From positions 165,334 through 229,333 of the forward strand of contig VTPC01003991.1 in assembly GCA_011009095.1 (NCBI GenBank): a DNA stretch of 64,000 bases, given 5' to 3'. This DNA is from Ignelater luminosus. Taxonomy: Eukaryota > Arthropoda > Insecta > Coleoptera > Elateridae. Position 1 is the first letter of the stretch, and every line of letters begins with the position of its first letter. The notes beneath the pieces were generated by a model, which was given only the letters and a program-made list of their open reading frames with translations, made no database searches and was not told the DNA's origin. Below are positions 38,151 to 53,100 of this stretch, one piece after another. The translations under genes were made by a program, and so were the position numbers.

Positions 38151-41100
38151 TCACGATGCGTCTTCACCAAGCCTTTCAACACGATAACGATTATAGGGCG
38201 AGTACGGCGAACGTGTCAGATCATTATTACTTACAACTCGTGTCCGATTAGGCACAACACCTTCGCTACGTCCCATAAGCCAGTCCGTACACTGTTTACT
38301 TTGTGTGTCACTCACATTTGCTAATGTCCAACGTTTTAACCAAGAACGAAAACGAGATCCCAAACGTTTTGTTACTGATGGATGTGACTGTAAAACAAAG
38401 AATAAGAAGTTAATTAAAAGTTAAAATTGATTGTTTATACTATTAGAACCTCTATCTATGTATAACCTTGAAATTTACTAAAATGGTAAACAGCTTAACA
38501 AAGTGGTGTGTTCACTACTTTTTATCGTGAGTTATATTTAATTAATTTGACGGAGATAAAAGAAAATGTAATTGTTTTATGTAACTAGTAGTTGGCTTTT
38601 TATGCAAATCCAGGTATTTTGATAAAATTATTCACCAATAACAGTACAAGATTTTTTACAACTGTTTATTATTTAACATACTATACAAAAATCACTTGTC
38701 AATAGTTGAAAATTATACTAGACAATGTTCAGTATTTAATACCATTGTAGATAAGAAATCTTACACCTCTACATAGCAAGTCCCAAAACGTTTTAATCCA
38801 TGAGTTTTTACCACTTTAAGACACTTCTGTATTATGAACATTTTCTTTGGCACAGACGTTATTGAGGTTTTGCTGTAATTCTATAAAAAGTGTCAGTAGT
38901 GTTACTAGTTCGAAAATCAGATTTTATTATCATGGTTAGTTCAGGTTTGAATTTCAAAGCTATAAAAAAAAAGTTAAAGCCTTAGATGTAGACCCATCAA
39001 ATTCTCATTAAAAAAAAAGAAAAAGTATAAATTCTTGGAATCCAGGATAAGACTCCTTCAAACCTTTATTAGTTACTTGACTAATAGGTATCAGTACATT
39101 TTGGTGGATTACAAAATTGCTAGTAGAGAGTGGGGTACCTCAAGTGTCAGTATTTGGACCAGTATTTTTTTGTAATTTATGTATATGACATTTATACGAG
39201 TGATCTATGTATATGTTGACATAACTTGATTTGTTGATAATACCACATTGTTTTATTTATTATTCAGGTATAATATGGTCTATCTTAAATGGTATACAAG
39301 ACTTAAAAGAAGATCTGATGGAAGAAGTCAAAATTATACAGGGTGTCCCTGAATTGCATTAAAAGCTTCAGGTAGACGTCTTCCTTTATGAGGCCTGAAC
39401 TCAAATCTGCAACCAGAATTTTCCCTAGTCGCTTAGTTTTCTTGTACGATGATGAAGAAGTTAACACATTTAACATTAAATTACAAGACATCAGGCAATT
39501 AAATCTAACGGAACATTTATCCATTCAATAGGTGAACTTATTAGAAGAAAAAATTACCACTATGAATGCATTAACTATTAACATTTTCTTTGTAGAGAGG
39601 GTGTTAAAAATAAGAGATTTAGTAAAAACAGATGTGGCAACCACCCTAACACTGTTTACTTGGATGAATCTAAACAATTGTTTACATCATAATTCATCTG
39701 TTACATTTTGACATTTGTGGTTAGCTGGCGTTAGACATACATTTTGTAATTTGAGTTATTTTTGCACATTTGCTGTTTGGTGTTGAGTTTTTCCTTAATT
39801 ATTTTCTATTCTGTTTCTATTGTTTGTGTTATTGTTGTTTGCTGATTTTTTGTTTTTGTTAAAATTTTTATTCTGTTCTGTTTCTGTTTACTGACTTGCA
39901 GTTCCTGTTTTTTTCTAGTACGTATTAATTCTAGTTTTTGTATTTCAGTTTTATAGTTTAGTTTTGCTTTAGTTTTGTCATGGAGTATGCAGTACATGAG
40001 TATACCGACATGATTCTGTTTCTTGGGCAATGTAATGGAAATTACAATGAAGCTGCCAGACTTTATGCAGAACGTTTTCCAAATAGATGCCATCCAAGCA
40101 ATAATGTTATTCGAAATGCACACCAAAGGCTTAGAGAATCTGGAAATATTATGCCAATTCATAATTTAAATAGAGGTAGGCTGCGAGCAGCCAGAAATGC
40201 TGATTTAGAAGAAGACCTTTAAAGCAAATGCCATAATTTAAGTTAAAATACATTTTATTGTTACAAAACGTACAGGTACCACTGATATTCAGATTTCAAC
40301 TACAAATAGATAATTAATTTTTAAAAATGTAGTTTTTTTCATAAATGTGATTTTTTACATGAGTTTACTTTAGATTTAAATTATTTCAATAGCTAGCCTG
40401 ATTTAATTTTTTTATTGCGATCAGATGTTTGATTCGTCGCCACCTTTAGCTGTAAAGGTTAAGCCGCTTTCAGGCACTCAGCAGCGTTGCCAAGCTTGTT
40501 TCTTTTTTTGGCTCGTATGAAGAAACTAACTGCGTTAGAGAGTTCGCATTTGAAGTTTTCTCATCACAATTGATTACGGAAGGAGGCTACCTGAAGCTTT
40601 TAATGCAATTTAGGGACACCCTATATATGACTCATCACAAATTAAACTGCCATAATTAAAGTGACAAACACAAAATATTTTGATCTTATTTTAGACAAGA
40701 ACTAAATTTTCAATTCCGTATTCAAAATTTATGCATCAAATTGCATATTGTGGGTTTTCAGCAGAACACAGTTATCAATTAAGTTAAAAACTGAAAATCT
40801 CCAGGAAACGTAGTTTCAAGGTATCAAAGTGGCATTAAACATCCTTGTGCAATGACTAATGGGTCAGCAGATGACTAATTTCTTAATTAAATCAATGTTG
40901 TGGAAACTTAAAACAAAGGGTGATAGCAAAACGACAGACCATATTATATACCACGTTGTTCTGGATCATGAGAAGGTCACGAATCTGTTTTTATTTTTTT
41001 TATTATCCTGTATCGTTCACCAGATACAACATTTCCCTAAACCATATTCATAACTTGATTACAACCAGCATGAATAAAGTTCTTATGGTTCCAATTAAAA

Positions 41101-44100
41101 TTTAAAATTGCAAAAATTATGCTAATCTGCAAATACACACAATTTAGCATTATTGTGAAATTTAATAACCTAAGAATAAAAAAAAAGCATATTTAGCTTG
41201 ATATACAATAGCAATATCTTTAAAATAAGTGAAAAGTATTGAATTTTTGTTTTCACTTATGCTAGCCTTCAGCTTACAAAGCAGTGGTAATATAGTGGGC
41301 AATTTTTCCATTACCCTGTATACAGGCCGTTTTACAAAAACTGGCGCACGCTGTAGTTTCGTTATTATTTGTCCGATTTATACGATTTAAAAACTAAATA
41401 AAATTATTTTGCGAAATCTACAAGGCCAGATAGATCGTTTTTAAAATAAAGTAATAGTATCAATGAAATGCTAGTCAAGTGTTTTTTTTTATTGCAATGC
41501 CATATTTCTTTCAACTGTTTCTCCAAATCCAAGTGTGTGTTTGAATAGGCACTCACCTACAAAGATTTTTAAGAAAAACAAAAATTGTGACACGAAATAG
41601 TATCTTTATTTGACTTAATTAAATTTCAAAAAATTGGGTTAGCCATGTTACAGAATGTCATTTTAAAAAATGTAGTTAAGACACATTCGTATCAATTACT
41701 TGGTTGAATATTATTATAAAATAAAGAGATGAGTAACTATAACACAAACAAATAAAAGAACTAAAAAAAAATTTAAAACATGTAACCAATAAAATAAAAG
41801 AAAATCAGGTTACCTAAAGTATGAAACAAAATACTATTAATAAATAATAATAAATTTATAGGTTTTCTACCCTTCTTTTGTTTTGTTATTTGTGTTACCA
41901 TTATACGTATTTCTTTATTATTATTTGACAAAGGAAGGCTTGTGCACATTCAAATGCACACTTGGATTCAGAGAAAAACACTATAAGAAACAGTTGAAAA
42001 AAATATGACATTGCATTTAAAAAAAACACCTGACTATCATTTCGTTGATAGTATTAGTTCATTTAAAAAATGATCTAGCTGGTCTTACAGATTTCTCAAA
42101 ATAATTTTGTTTAGTTTTTAAATCGTATAAATCGAACAAAAAATAACAAAACTATTTTGAACATTTATTGTAAAACATACAGTTATTGCTTTGATAATTA
42201 ATTAATGTGCATATTTAAGAACAAGTAACTAGGATTACTACAATTAGAATTTTACTTAAAGCTTAAATTTTAAATAAAATTGTGTATTGTAAAGATTTGT
42301 GGTAGTTAACGGTAATAGTATTGAGGACCATTCCACAAACAACTTTCTTTCATGTTTCTCAAAGTTTTAAGCAGATGTTCTTAGAATGCACTTGAATAAC
42401 CTTGACTATAATTGCTTGCTTTCAGTCTGTTCAATTCGAATCCAGTTGACTGTTAAGTTTAAATAAATATTGAAAATTGGGGTTTCTGAATTACACAACA
42501 TGGCTGCAGACTCATACTTAGGGATAACATTTAATGAAAAAAGTCATTCATTAAATTTTGCAAATTTCTAGTATTTTTAGATTACTATCGGTCTATTACA
42601 ATACGAACAAGAACCTGTTTAAAAAAATACCCCAAGTTTGAAAACACCCTGTATATGTATCAGATTTTGGTTTTACAAAGATGATGCTGGACTAAATTTG
42701 TTTTTTTTGCATAAATGCATAAGTACATGACAAAACCTATAAAAATGAGATATTGATACATTTTTTCCAAGAGATCAGAAACATATGATAAGATACCTGC
42801 AGTCTACAAGTATAAAGGTTACGGCTTAGATTTTATATTTAAAAATTCTATACAGTCTCAAATGACTGTTCTTTATGTATTAATAATGTAATGCCAATAA
42901 GAAAATAATAACAATAGTTCTATCAGGCTAGTTAGTATGCATTACTAAAGGAATCACATTCCTGTAAAATGATGTGGCACTATTGTCAAGTAAACTTAAC
43001 CTTAAAGATTGTGTTGCTTTGCAAGATATCATCTCCTTTTTTAACTATAAATGTCCTTCTGCTATTTAGAAAAAATTAGATTAAATCTAAAACACAGGCA
43101 GTGGCAGTATTTATGTAAAAGGTAGTAATTTTTAAGTGTTTGTTATAAGACAGCTACAGTTATCTTTAAGTTTCATATAACTACAGGCGTTTTACTGACG
43201 CCAAAGCTAAACATTTTCTGGAACATCAGTGTGTTATTGATAGATAACAATTGCATGTTATGTGGCCCTGACTACATCAACAATGGAATGCTTGCCAGTT
43301 TGTGTCGACTATTCATTACATTAAAAAACTACCAACTTTATCCTATATCTCGGATGTAAAACATTTGACAATCATTTGGGGATAATTATCATATTCTACA
43401 TATAAAACCCTACAAGTTGCTCCGGTACGATTTTTTCATACCTTTAGCAATTTTCAAAATAAACTGATTTTAAGATTTCGAAAGAATCAGTTTTTTCTTA
43501 ATCTCTGGTAGGCTATGAGAAATCGGTCCAGTTTGGCAACTGTTTCAATATGTACTCCTCATGAGCAAATTGTTTGCCCATTTAACTAACCTTGTATCTC
43601 TTAAGGTTTAAAAAATTCCAATGCAGGCCATCTTCCACCTAACACCTTGTATGAAATTCTATCTCATTATTGTGACAAAAAAAAAATTAATAACACCATT
43701 AGGAAAAAAACTCGTAATTAACTGTTAGCAATGGCATTGAAATAACTAATAAATTCTGTTTTTACCAAGATGTGGGTGCGTATGAAAACTTGAAACCCGG
43801 TACAAATTAACATTACACCCTCACTTATACCCACATTCATTAGAAAGTAAATCTGATCATCCAAATTAAAAGTCCAACTCACTGGTATGTCTACAAAAAT
43901 GTTGACTATTTTGTTTATAATTTATAACATTTTATTAAACATGGTGTGTCTAAAATACTTAACCACATATTCCTGGGATCAAAATAAGACGATTTAACCC
44001 AACTTACATAAATCATCAAGTCTACCATTTATGCGCTGCAGGATGTCAAAATTGAATTTAAATTTTTTAGTATTTTCAATATTTTAAGATATCAGGATGA

Positions 44101-47100
44101 AATTTAGTACATGCTTGTTACTCTAAGGTGTCTACAATTTTACATAGTTTTGTGTTTGATATCCTTATTGGAGGCACAGAAAGGAGGGGTAAGGGTAGCT
44201 CACTACCCTAAAGAAAATTGTTACGCCACTGAAAAATTAACAAATGTCTCTATTTCTGAAACTAACAATTGATTTGGCAGTTTTTTCATGGTATGTGTTT
44301 TCAAGTAAAATTAAATTTTTCAAAATCTCTCAAATTCAGCGGCCTATAGTAAGGTTACACATACATTGTCTTAAAAAGAGGATGCAATTGAAGCAGTCAT
44401 TGTTAAAAGGGGGGTATGTGCAAAATTTCAAATTACTGTGAAACATTTGTAAATTCTTTTCTTTGTTTAACAGAGAGTAGTAAAATCAATTTGTAGAACA
44501 GTCAGGAGACAACTGTCATCAATAAAGTCATAAAAAATTTTCCTTTTCTTTTTGTTAGGCAGTTTTTTTAACTTTATCAACAATTTGATTTTTGTTACAT
44601 ATCCCCTTTTAACAATGACCGCTTCAATTATTTGCATCATCTTCCCCAATATAGAAATTAAGCCTATTTTGCCATATTAACTTTTTCCATAAAGTGCACC
44701 ATTTCAGAGATGCAAGAATTCAAATTTAATTTAAAATCTCTTGTTTTAATTAAACTTTAACAATAGTTGCTAGGATTGTCGCTTGCCAAGAATATATCGA
44801 GATTACATATTTTACTAATGAAGGAAGAATTTAATGTTTTCGATTGTTCCGATCGATTTGAAATATAATGTAGTTTTTCAGAATGTTACAATTTTTTCAG
44901 AAACCCTTCTATTCAAATTAAGTTTGAGTTAATTGTCTTTCTTCAAAGGTTTTTGTGTTCCAATTTAGATTTTAAGATGATTGATAATAGGTCATAAATT
45001 AAAAAGCCTATTGTGTTTGATTCATGACTTGGAATGTAGGTAACTGTGCAACTCTCTTTTGTAATGCAATCATGTATGTGCAGTAAAAACTATTATATAA
45101 AGATGCAATTTAATTATTTTAACTGCAAATAAAATTTCTCAAATTCAATGATAATAATAAATATCATCAATATTAATGTGACCACATTAACCCAACATTT
45201 TAAGACAAATCTATTGGTAAAAACAAAAACTTAATAGCATTTGTTTATTCAAAAAACTTAATAGCATTTGCTTATTCAAACTATAGTCTCAAGTTCATTC
45301 TTTCAGGTTCTAAAACATCTTCCATAACTGTAATTTTTGAGCTTTTCTTTTTGATACCCTACAGCTCAACCAACCTCAGAAAAGCCCCGAGTGGGTGTGT
45401 ATGAGGGGAGCTACATGTTGACCAAGTACACCCACATCCATCCAAAAATCTTTCGGCGAGAAACTTAAATAAAACTAAACATCACCAATAACATGTAATG
45501 GTTTTTAAGACAACTTTTTGTCAGTTAGTGTACTCAAGTAAAACTGCGCTCCTGATTGGTCGACGTTGTTTGTTATTAAAATTAGTTCGCATATTTTCCA
45601 GGGCTTTTCTGAGGTTGGTCGCGCTGTATGTTAGATTTACTGCAATTCTTCAAGTAATATTTCTATTGTATTTCCCTATACTGTACTAAAAAAATAGGGT
45701 AATGTTATTTAAATGTGGTAAGCCTTTGAGATGCTGGATTTTTATACAGAATACAGAACCATATTAAAGTTCTGACAAAAGAAAGACATTTACTAACCAT
45801 GAAAAGGCAGGAACATACAATTAAAGTTTATTTGCTAATGCTCCAGCTCATTTTCTTTTTCTAAATGTGTTTACATCGGCTGAGCACAAACAATCTAGAC
45901 TGGACAGCTTTTCTTTGATGTATCAACATATGTTCATATTTGCACTTATTTGCTTGATGAGATGTTAAAGCTCACTTTTCATTAAAAAAAAATTAATCTC
46001 AAGATAAATTTAGTAATTAATTAAATATATAGTGCAAGGAATTAAATATTACCTCCCCATATCTTTTTTTTATATGAAGTAAAAAAGAAAAAAAGGTTAA
46101 TTTTGTATTTAATCAAGGCATACTTTGATGTGAATATTTTATCCATAACTTCTCCATGTGACAGCTAACCCTTTAATTTTTTTATATTACTAGAGGGGTC
46201 AAGTGATATCTCATTTGAAACGGCGAAATTTGACTTTGTGGGAACACACAGTTTTCATAACATAGATGTGATTATAAGAGTACAAATACTCTCACTCGCA
46301 TTTTGTGACAAATCTAGTCTGTTGAAAAACAGAAATTTATTTCTAACAAACATATAAAGAAAATGAAACACTTTCTGGATATAAAAATGAAGATATAAGC
46401 AGTGTTGTACTGTTAAATTGTCTTGGATATATGCATTTTCCGTGTTAAAGTAGAGACATAGTATCCATCGTCACAGATCTAGACTCAAAAGTTGTCCTTT
46501 CCAGCTTCCCAATGAAATGCCACAGGATCGCCCTCGAAAAGAAATGGGTAAATCTAAAAGCAAAATATTGCCAATGTAGGATGTAGCTTTAAGTATGTGT
46601 AAAACAAAAAGATTGATGCATACTTGCAGGGGGCGCCTAAAATACCAACTTTCTCCAGTGAGTCATTGAGTGAAACGTGAATATGCACTCATTTGTGAAA
46701 TAAACAAGTAACCCTTAAGCCAACAGGTGACATCAATAAATCTTGTTTGTTGGGAGTTTAAAGTTTAGGTAATTATAATTCTTTCTTGGAAGAGGTCCAG
46801 AGTATCTGTGTACGCATACTTTCCAATTCAAAACTGGATAAAACATACGTAACAAGTAAAATTGTATTTATTTACTGTTATATGAACAGGAACAAACTGT
46901 TCCCTGATAAATGTATCATGAAGTTGAGTGAATGGCTGTATACCTCCTGTTTTATATAAGTGGGAACAGTGGACACTCACATTTGATGCACTAAATAGTT
47001 GCATGAAAATACACAATTGTCACATATATGAAGCACTTAAAATGTCTAGGTTTACTGGCTCCCACAATGAAAGGGTTATACTTAACGTGACCGTACGTCC

Positions 47101-50100
47101 TGTTTTCACATAATGTTTCAATGAATTTTAAATGATGAGTGTTGTCACTGGTAAAAATGTGCCAAGAGCTGACTGTGAACTGCCTTATGATTTCAAGTTT
47201 AGTATGTTTGTTTATTTTAGTTTATTTTTAAAGATTGTTGTTCTTACAAAATTAGAATAAATTCAATGCATTGTTTAAGTACCTACTTATTTAAACATTT
47301 TAGATGCTTATAAATAGAGCTTCAGAGCATGTGACAATGGTAATTAGCAAAAATGTACTTTTTATTTCATTGTTGATTGGATGTGGCAATGTCTTAAAAG
47401 AGGTTATAACGCGCTCGAAATTTAAACATGCATGCAATGTGAGAATATAAGTTTTATAGAAATTTTTTAGATCAAATAACAAATAATAAAATATGTAATA
47501 AGATATAATTAACTAAAGTATTTAAGATTTTTTGGTTATTTTTTTTTTCCTTTATTTTCGAAAAAATTAAAAATTTTTTCTAATAATTTTTTGCTTTTGG
47601 TAACTAACAACGCCGTTCTCATCTTTGCCTAAAATTTGTAATATACCAGTGTATTTAATTTTTTTGTATATCACCTTTCTTTGTTTTCCCAGTACATACA
47701 AAAACATATTTTTTCCCAATGTTTTTAAATGAATGATTCGACGACCATCGATATCATTAAATGTATCAGTATTAATGGTTACTTGAGCATTTACGTTAAT
47801 TGTAAGGTTAGGTGACACGAACTTTTCAGGATTGTTTTTTAATTTATTTGCTAATGCAACCTGTTGCAGTCTTTTCTTGTATTTTTTTTGTGTTACTCTT
47901 TTACCTTTCCAATGAAATATTTTTTTAGTGTGTTTTAATGTTTTTGACTCTGACATTTCGGCAAACACATGTGAAAAGACGATAACTTGTGAGTGTTTGC
48001 GCAATGTTTAAGATTTTGAGTGAAACAGAGTTACTGTAAATATATCTCCGTCTTTTTCGCTTTATTGCGACGTTGTCTGATCTAAATGCTACGGAAATCA
48101 AACGAGCCAGTGCACACATTTGATACTTGCAGTATCGGTGGTACTACCTTAATTTGCATATCAAAGAGCAGTTGATAGTAGCTGCATAGAATTAGGTAGT
48201 GTCACAGCTCAAGTTAAAAAAACTTAGTATGATCTTTAATAAAATTTTGTATCAATCCACACTTTTTTATATTGAGCATCTTAAGAAAGTAGATCGCCAA
48301 TATTATTTTTTGTCAGAGTGTTTTGATTCTTTAAATAGAACCATTGGTTTGCCATTGCCATCTAAAACTTGCACTGGAAATCTGCAAGTGTAAAAATTCA
48401 GAATTCCAAAATCAATATGAACATACTGCAGAACATGGGTATGTGAGAGTCAAGAAAAACCAACAAGAATGTTGAATATAAATAGTAATTCAGAAAAATA
48501 ATAGAGAAATAAAGAAACACAAAAAAAAAAGAATAAAATGATAGCATAAAAGTAGAATTTGAATCAAACAAAATTAGATTTGGAGATTCAGAAAGAAAAG
48601 AAATGAGAAAATATAAATAAAACCAAAAACAGAATACAACATGTAGAACAGTAAAAAAAATGGTCAAGGGAAAGAGAACAAGTACAAAAAAGAAAAGACA
48701 AGAGATGAGATCAAAATGAAGAACAAAGAAAAAAATGAGACAGAAAAAAAAAAAGAAAAAGGAAAGCCTTAGAGTAGAATAAGAGAGAAAAGAGAAAGAA
48801 GGTACTTGGATAAAATAAACAATTGTAAATAAAAGAAGATTGAAGAAAAAAACAGGTAGAAAAGAACCAAAAGAGAACAGAATGGGAAAAACATAAAAGA
48901 GAGAAACAGCCAACTCTTTTAACTCCAGTTTTATACCATCTAGTAAGTGTTATGTCACAAGTTGAAAAGTCGGTAATTCTGTATTGAACTAGCAATTTTG
49001 GTATTTTCAATCTCAATCATCACTATTAGTAGAAAATAGTATCGGGATAAAAACCATGACTTAAAAAATAAAAAGATCGTTATTTTTATTTAAATCAATT
49101 TATACATTTGGTAATTAACATCTTTTCTCACATGAAATGGCATAACTATGTTTCTTTTTCTCTCATTTCTAATGAACATCTCACTCATCTACTTACTACT
49201 AATACTATTTTATTTCCTAACTAATTTATCACGTTTATTACTCAGACGAAACAGTTACACAATATAAGTTCAAAACTTATTAAAACTTACCTGGATGTAC
49301 TGTTTCTACATTGGTTTTAAAAACCTTGAAGAATCAGTTTCAACACATTACTTAACCAACTACTTAATAAAAGCAACAATTGAATTGATTATTTAGATTG
49401 TAACCTTAAAATAGACAGTCCAATTAGTTGCAAGTTTTCAATTTTAATCTTTCTTTGATTGTTAATTTGAAAATTTGTTATTTTTTAGTTATATCGAATG
49501 CTCAACATATAGAATTAAATTAAATTTAAAAAGATTATGTAAACAAATAAATCCTTCATGAGTGAATTGTGGTTATTAATCAAAAGATCAAAGTTTATAT
49601 TTCTGGGACTATTAAAAACGTAATTATAATAAAAAAATAAAGCGCATGTAAACAGTTAAAGGTCATTTATAACATGATAACTTCCTTTATCAAAAATAAA
49701 AAAGCAACATTTCTTTGCTTTTCTTAAAAAATTTGCACATAAACACTCATCAAATTAATATTACAAGAAAGCAACTAATACAAGAAAAAAAACTTTTGGA
49801 AACTTACCTTTCTCGCTTTCTTAAAGGCACAATGTTTATAAAGGTAACTGTCCTTATTCACAGTAAATAACATTTTTGAATCTGTAGAATTAAATTTACA
49901 CTGAGTTTCATCTGACACATCATAACCTGGATGTTCAGTCTGATTACGTTCAGGTGGTGATCGCTCATTCAATTTCTTTTCTAATTCTTCCAAAGGATTA
50001 ACATCTTTCATTTCATTGCTGCCACTGCTACTTGGTTCTTCCGGACCATTTTGTTCCAAACGCTTGTTCTGTTCATCTTTTCTTGTATCATTATCATGTC

Positions 50101-53100
50101 TGTTACCTTTATCCGCATTCAGTTTCATTTTAAATCGAAGATTACGATTTAGATATACAGGTGAACGTGGTATTTTATTATCTGTACTAGTACAGTCGGC
50201 ATATCTTTCTTTATAAGAGCTCCATTTTTTTGCCTCCTCCACCTTTTTTGGATCTTCAGATTCTGTATCAAGCAACTCTATCGTCATTTTACAATCTCGT
50301 TTGTAAATAAATATTCTAAAGCAATTCTCTTCTTGTACAGCAATTTCTGCTGCACGTTGATAAGCCAATTCTAAATGTAACCTTCTATGAGCAGTTGCGC
50401 ATGGACCACCAGCTGCACCTTTTTTATGTTCTTTCTGGAATAATTCCATGCAACCAATAGCAGTTCGTTCGGTAACACAATGTTGAAGTTGTCTAACTGC
50501 ATACTGTACCACTTTATCAAAAGTGAAAGCTATGTAGGCATGAATACCAAACATCTCCCTCAATGTATCTTCATAAGCATTTGAGTCCATATTGCCATCA
50601 AGTAGGTTTTTAACCATATCCAAAAAAGCAGGATAATAATCTTCAATTTCAATCTGGGGCTTCGGTTTTAACCTTAAGGCAATGGCTGTGCTTTCTTTAC
50701 GAGATAAACGCTCTGTAACTTCCTCACGTGCTAACACAAGAGCTCGTTCGTACATTTTGGCAAGACGTTCACATAAGATAGCGTGGAGCCTTAGGAATAT
50801 GTACCAGTTGTTGTTTGCCATAAACAGCGTGTATGCCTCATCCTGGAAATAAAGAAAAGTTATAAGAATAAATAAAGAGCTAATCTTAAGATTACTAACA
50901 TTAGTAATAAAAATATAACAATTTATAAGAAACTTGCCCGAGTTTTAGATCTATATTCTGGATGTTTGTGGGCACATTTTTACATGTTGTTCAGTAAGTC
51001 CTTAATATGATTGGAACACCACTACACTGCAGCAAAATGATATCAGTAACAAACATGTATCATAATTTACAGAATCTTAACAGTGACAATCATGATTGGC
51101 AAGAATTAAATTGTGAAAAAACATAGTCTCGGAACTAAACATAAATCTAAAGTGGGAAGTTTGATCTTATTTCATTGTTTTGAATTATGAAATAACTTAT
51201 TTGCATAATCACCTCATGACCCAAACACATCCAGAATCAAATACATGTAGCTTTGGCATTTAACATTTTTGCTTTTGTTATTTAAATCGATGGTAAAGAC
51301 TACAGATCTTGTCAACAAATCTTAAATATTATTCTTCAAAATTCTTTGTTAAGACTGGAGGAAAAAAATACTTCGTTAAATTCGTGCAACTGTTAGAAAG
51401 AATAGAATAATAAATGCCTGTGTAGCAATCTTCAATTATTAAGACTTACAAAAAAAAAATCTTAACTTGGAACTTGCATTTGTTATTGCATCTGGCTTGT
51501 ACTAATTCATAATCATTACATGAATTAGTTTAGATCTAAGATGCTTTTACAAGTAAAAAAGTCAATTACCGGATCACTGGTTTGTGCATACAGAGGAACT
51601 TTTACATCCTCTTCTTTAATATCCATGGCTTCATTAAACCCTTTTATATCTGATGCTTCTCCATCTGAAGCTGCTCTTGCAGGAGATTTTCCCGGACTGG
51701 ATCCCTCAACCTTTGGTTTCATATCGGCAAGACTTGAATTACTGTTAGGACTTTCATCACCTGCTTCTTCCTTTTCATCTAAACAAAAAAAGCAAAATTA
51801 ATTCCATAAATTTAAATGACATTTCCTTAACCTACCATCTTCTTCCCTTTCATCATCACTAAGTTGTTGTCTAGGATGGAAAAATAAATCTGGCACAAAC
51901 TGCCTTAAAATATGTTTAATTCTTCTTTTCTCGCCTTTCTGAATGCCAGTCTGCCGTTTTACATGATGTATGAGCAAGTTAGCAGCATCGTCCAAAATTG
52001 TTCGATCTCTATAAGGAATTATCAAATGTGGCTCCATAGACTCACTGCCTCCTTCTTCATTCTGCTCATGCCGCTAAAATATTTTCAAATATTATAATCA
52101 ACAATTATTACCACATTACAAAACCCTTACCTCATCAAACAAAGTTTCAATTTCATTAAATAAACTTTTAGATCTTAAAGCTTTAACATCATTTTGTTTG
52201 AAATTAATTCCTTGATGATCTAAACTCTTTAAATAATACTTTTCATTTTGCTCTCTCCAAATTTTATTGAAACCTTTTTGAGCTTCTCTCCACTCTTCTT
52301 CTTTAGCTTTAAGCCTTCGTAATACAACAGGGACGGCAACAGCAGGATTTCTCTTCAAACCATCAATGATGTCTTGAGCTTTATCACCATAAATACGTTT
52401 CAACGCTCTCTGATGTAATACAGGAGAATTACCACCTAAACAATCATCTAACCTAAATCTTGACATTTCATCAGGACTCATTCTTCCAAGTTTCTTTTGC
52501 ACACCCTCCAACACACGGATTGTCGATGCATTTGTTTCGATGACAACATCCAATTCAAATCGTTCATCTTCACATCGATACATATATTCTTCATATTGTG
52601 TTTTACGGGAACTTACAAACGTACTGTCTTCTGACCATGTTGGAAATGAAACCCACTGATCATTTAAAACTTCCTTGCAAAGTTGTGTTCGACCAGAACA
52701 TTTCTGTGGTTCCTTTAAAAACAAAAGGACAATTAAAATATTTTGTAATAAAAAAATGTAAATAAAGATATCCAATTATAAAACTTTAGATAATAATTTA
52801 AAAAATCGAATCATTCCATACCTGTGACGATGGTATTACACAATAACTGGCTCCTAATCGTTTTGCTGTAGCCAGATCGATATCGATGGCATGATCCCCT
52901 TGTGGTCGTTCCACTCGAGTAACATTATATGGCACTGGTTCGTTTTCTCCTTGTCCCAAGAACTCCCTAAACCACCTTAACAACTCTGGGAATTTTCCCA
53001 AAAATGGAGTGACAAGTTGAACAAGTTCGCTTTTCGACACAATTTCCTGATTAAATAGTGTGAGACATCTCAAAAAATTGTTATAAACTTCTGGCGATCT

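Noticed and set aside
48398-49016. Long Phe/Leu/Ser-rich minus-strand frames that look like multi-pass membrane proteins
   Set aside because: They arise from the purine-rich composition of the plus strand; no start context, family motif or exon structure.
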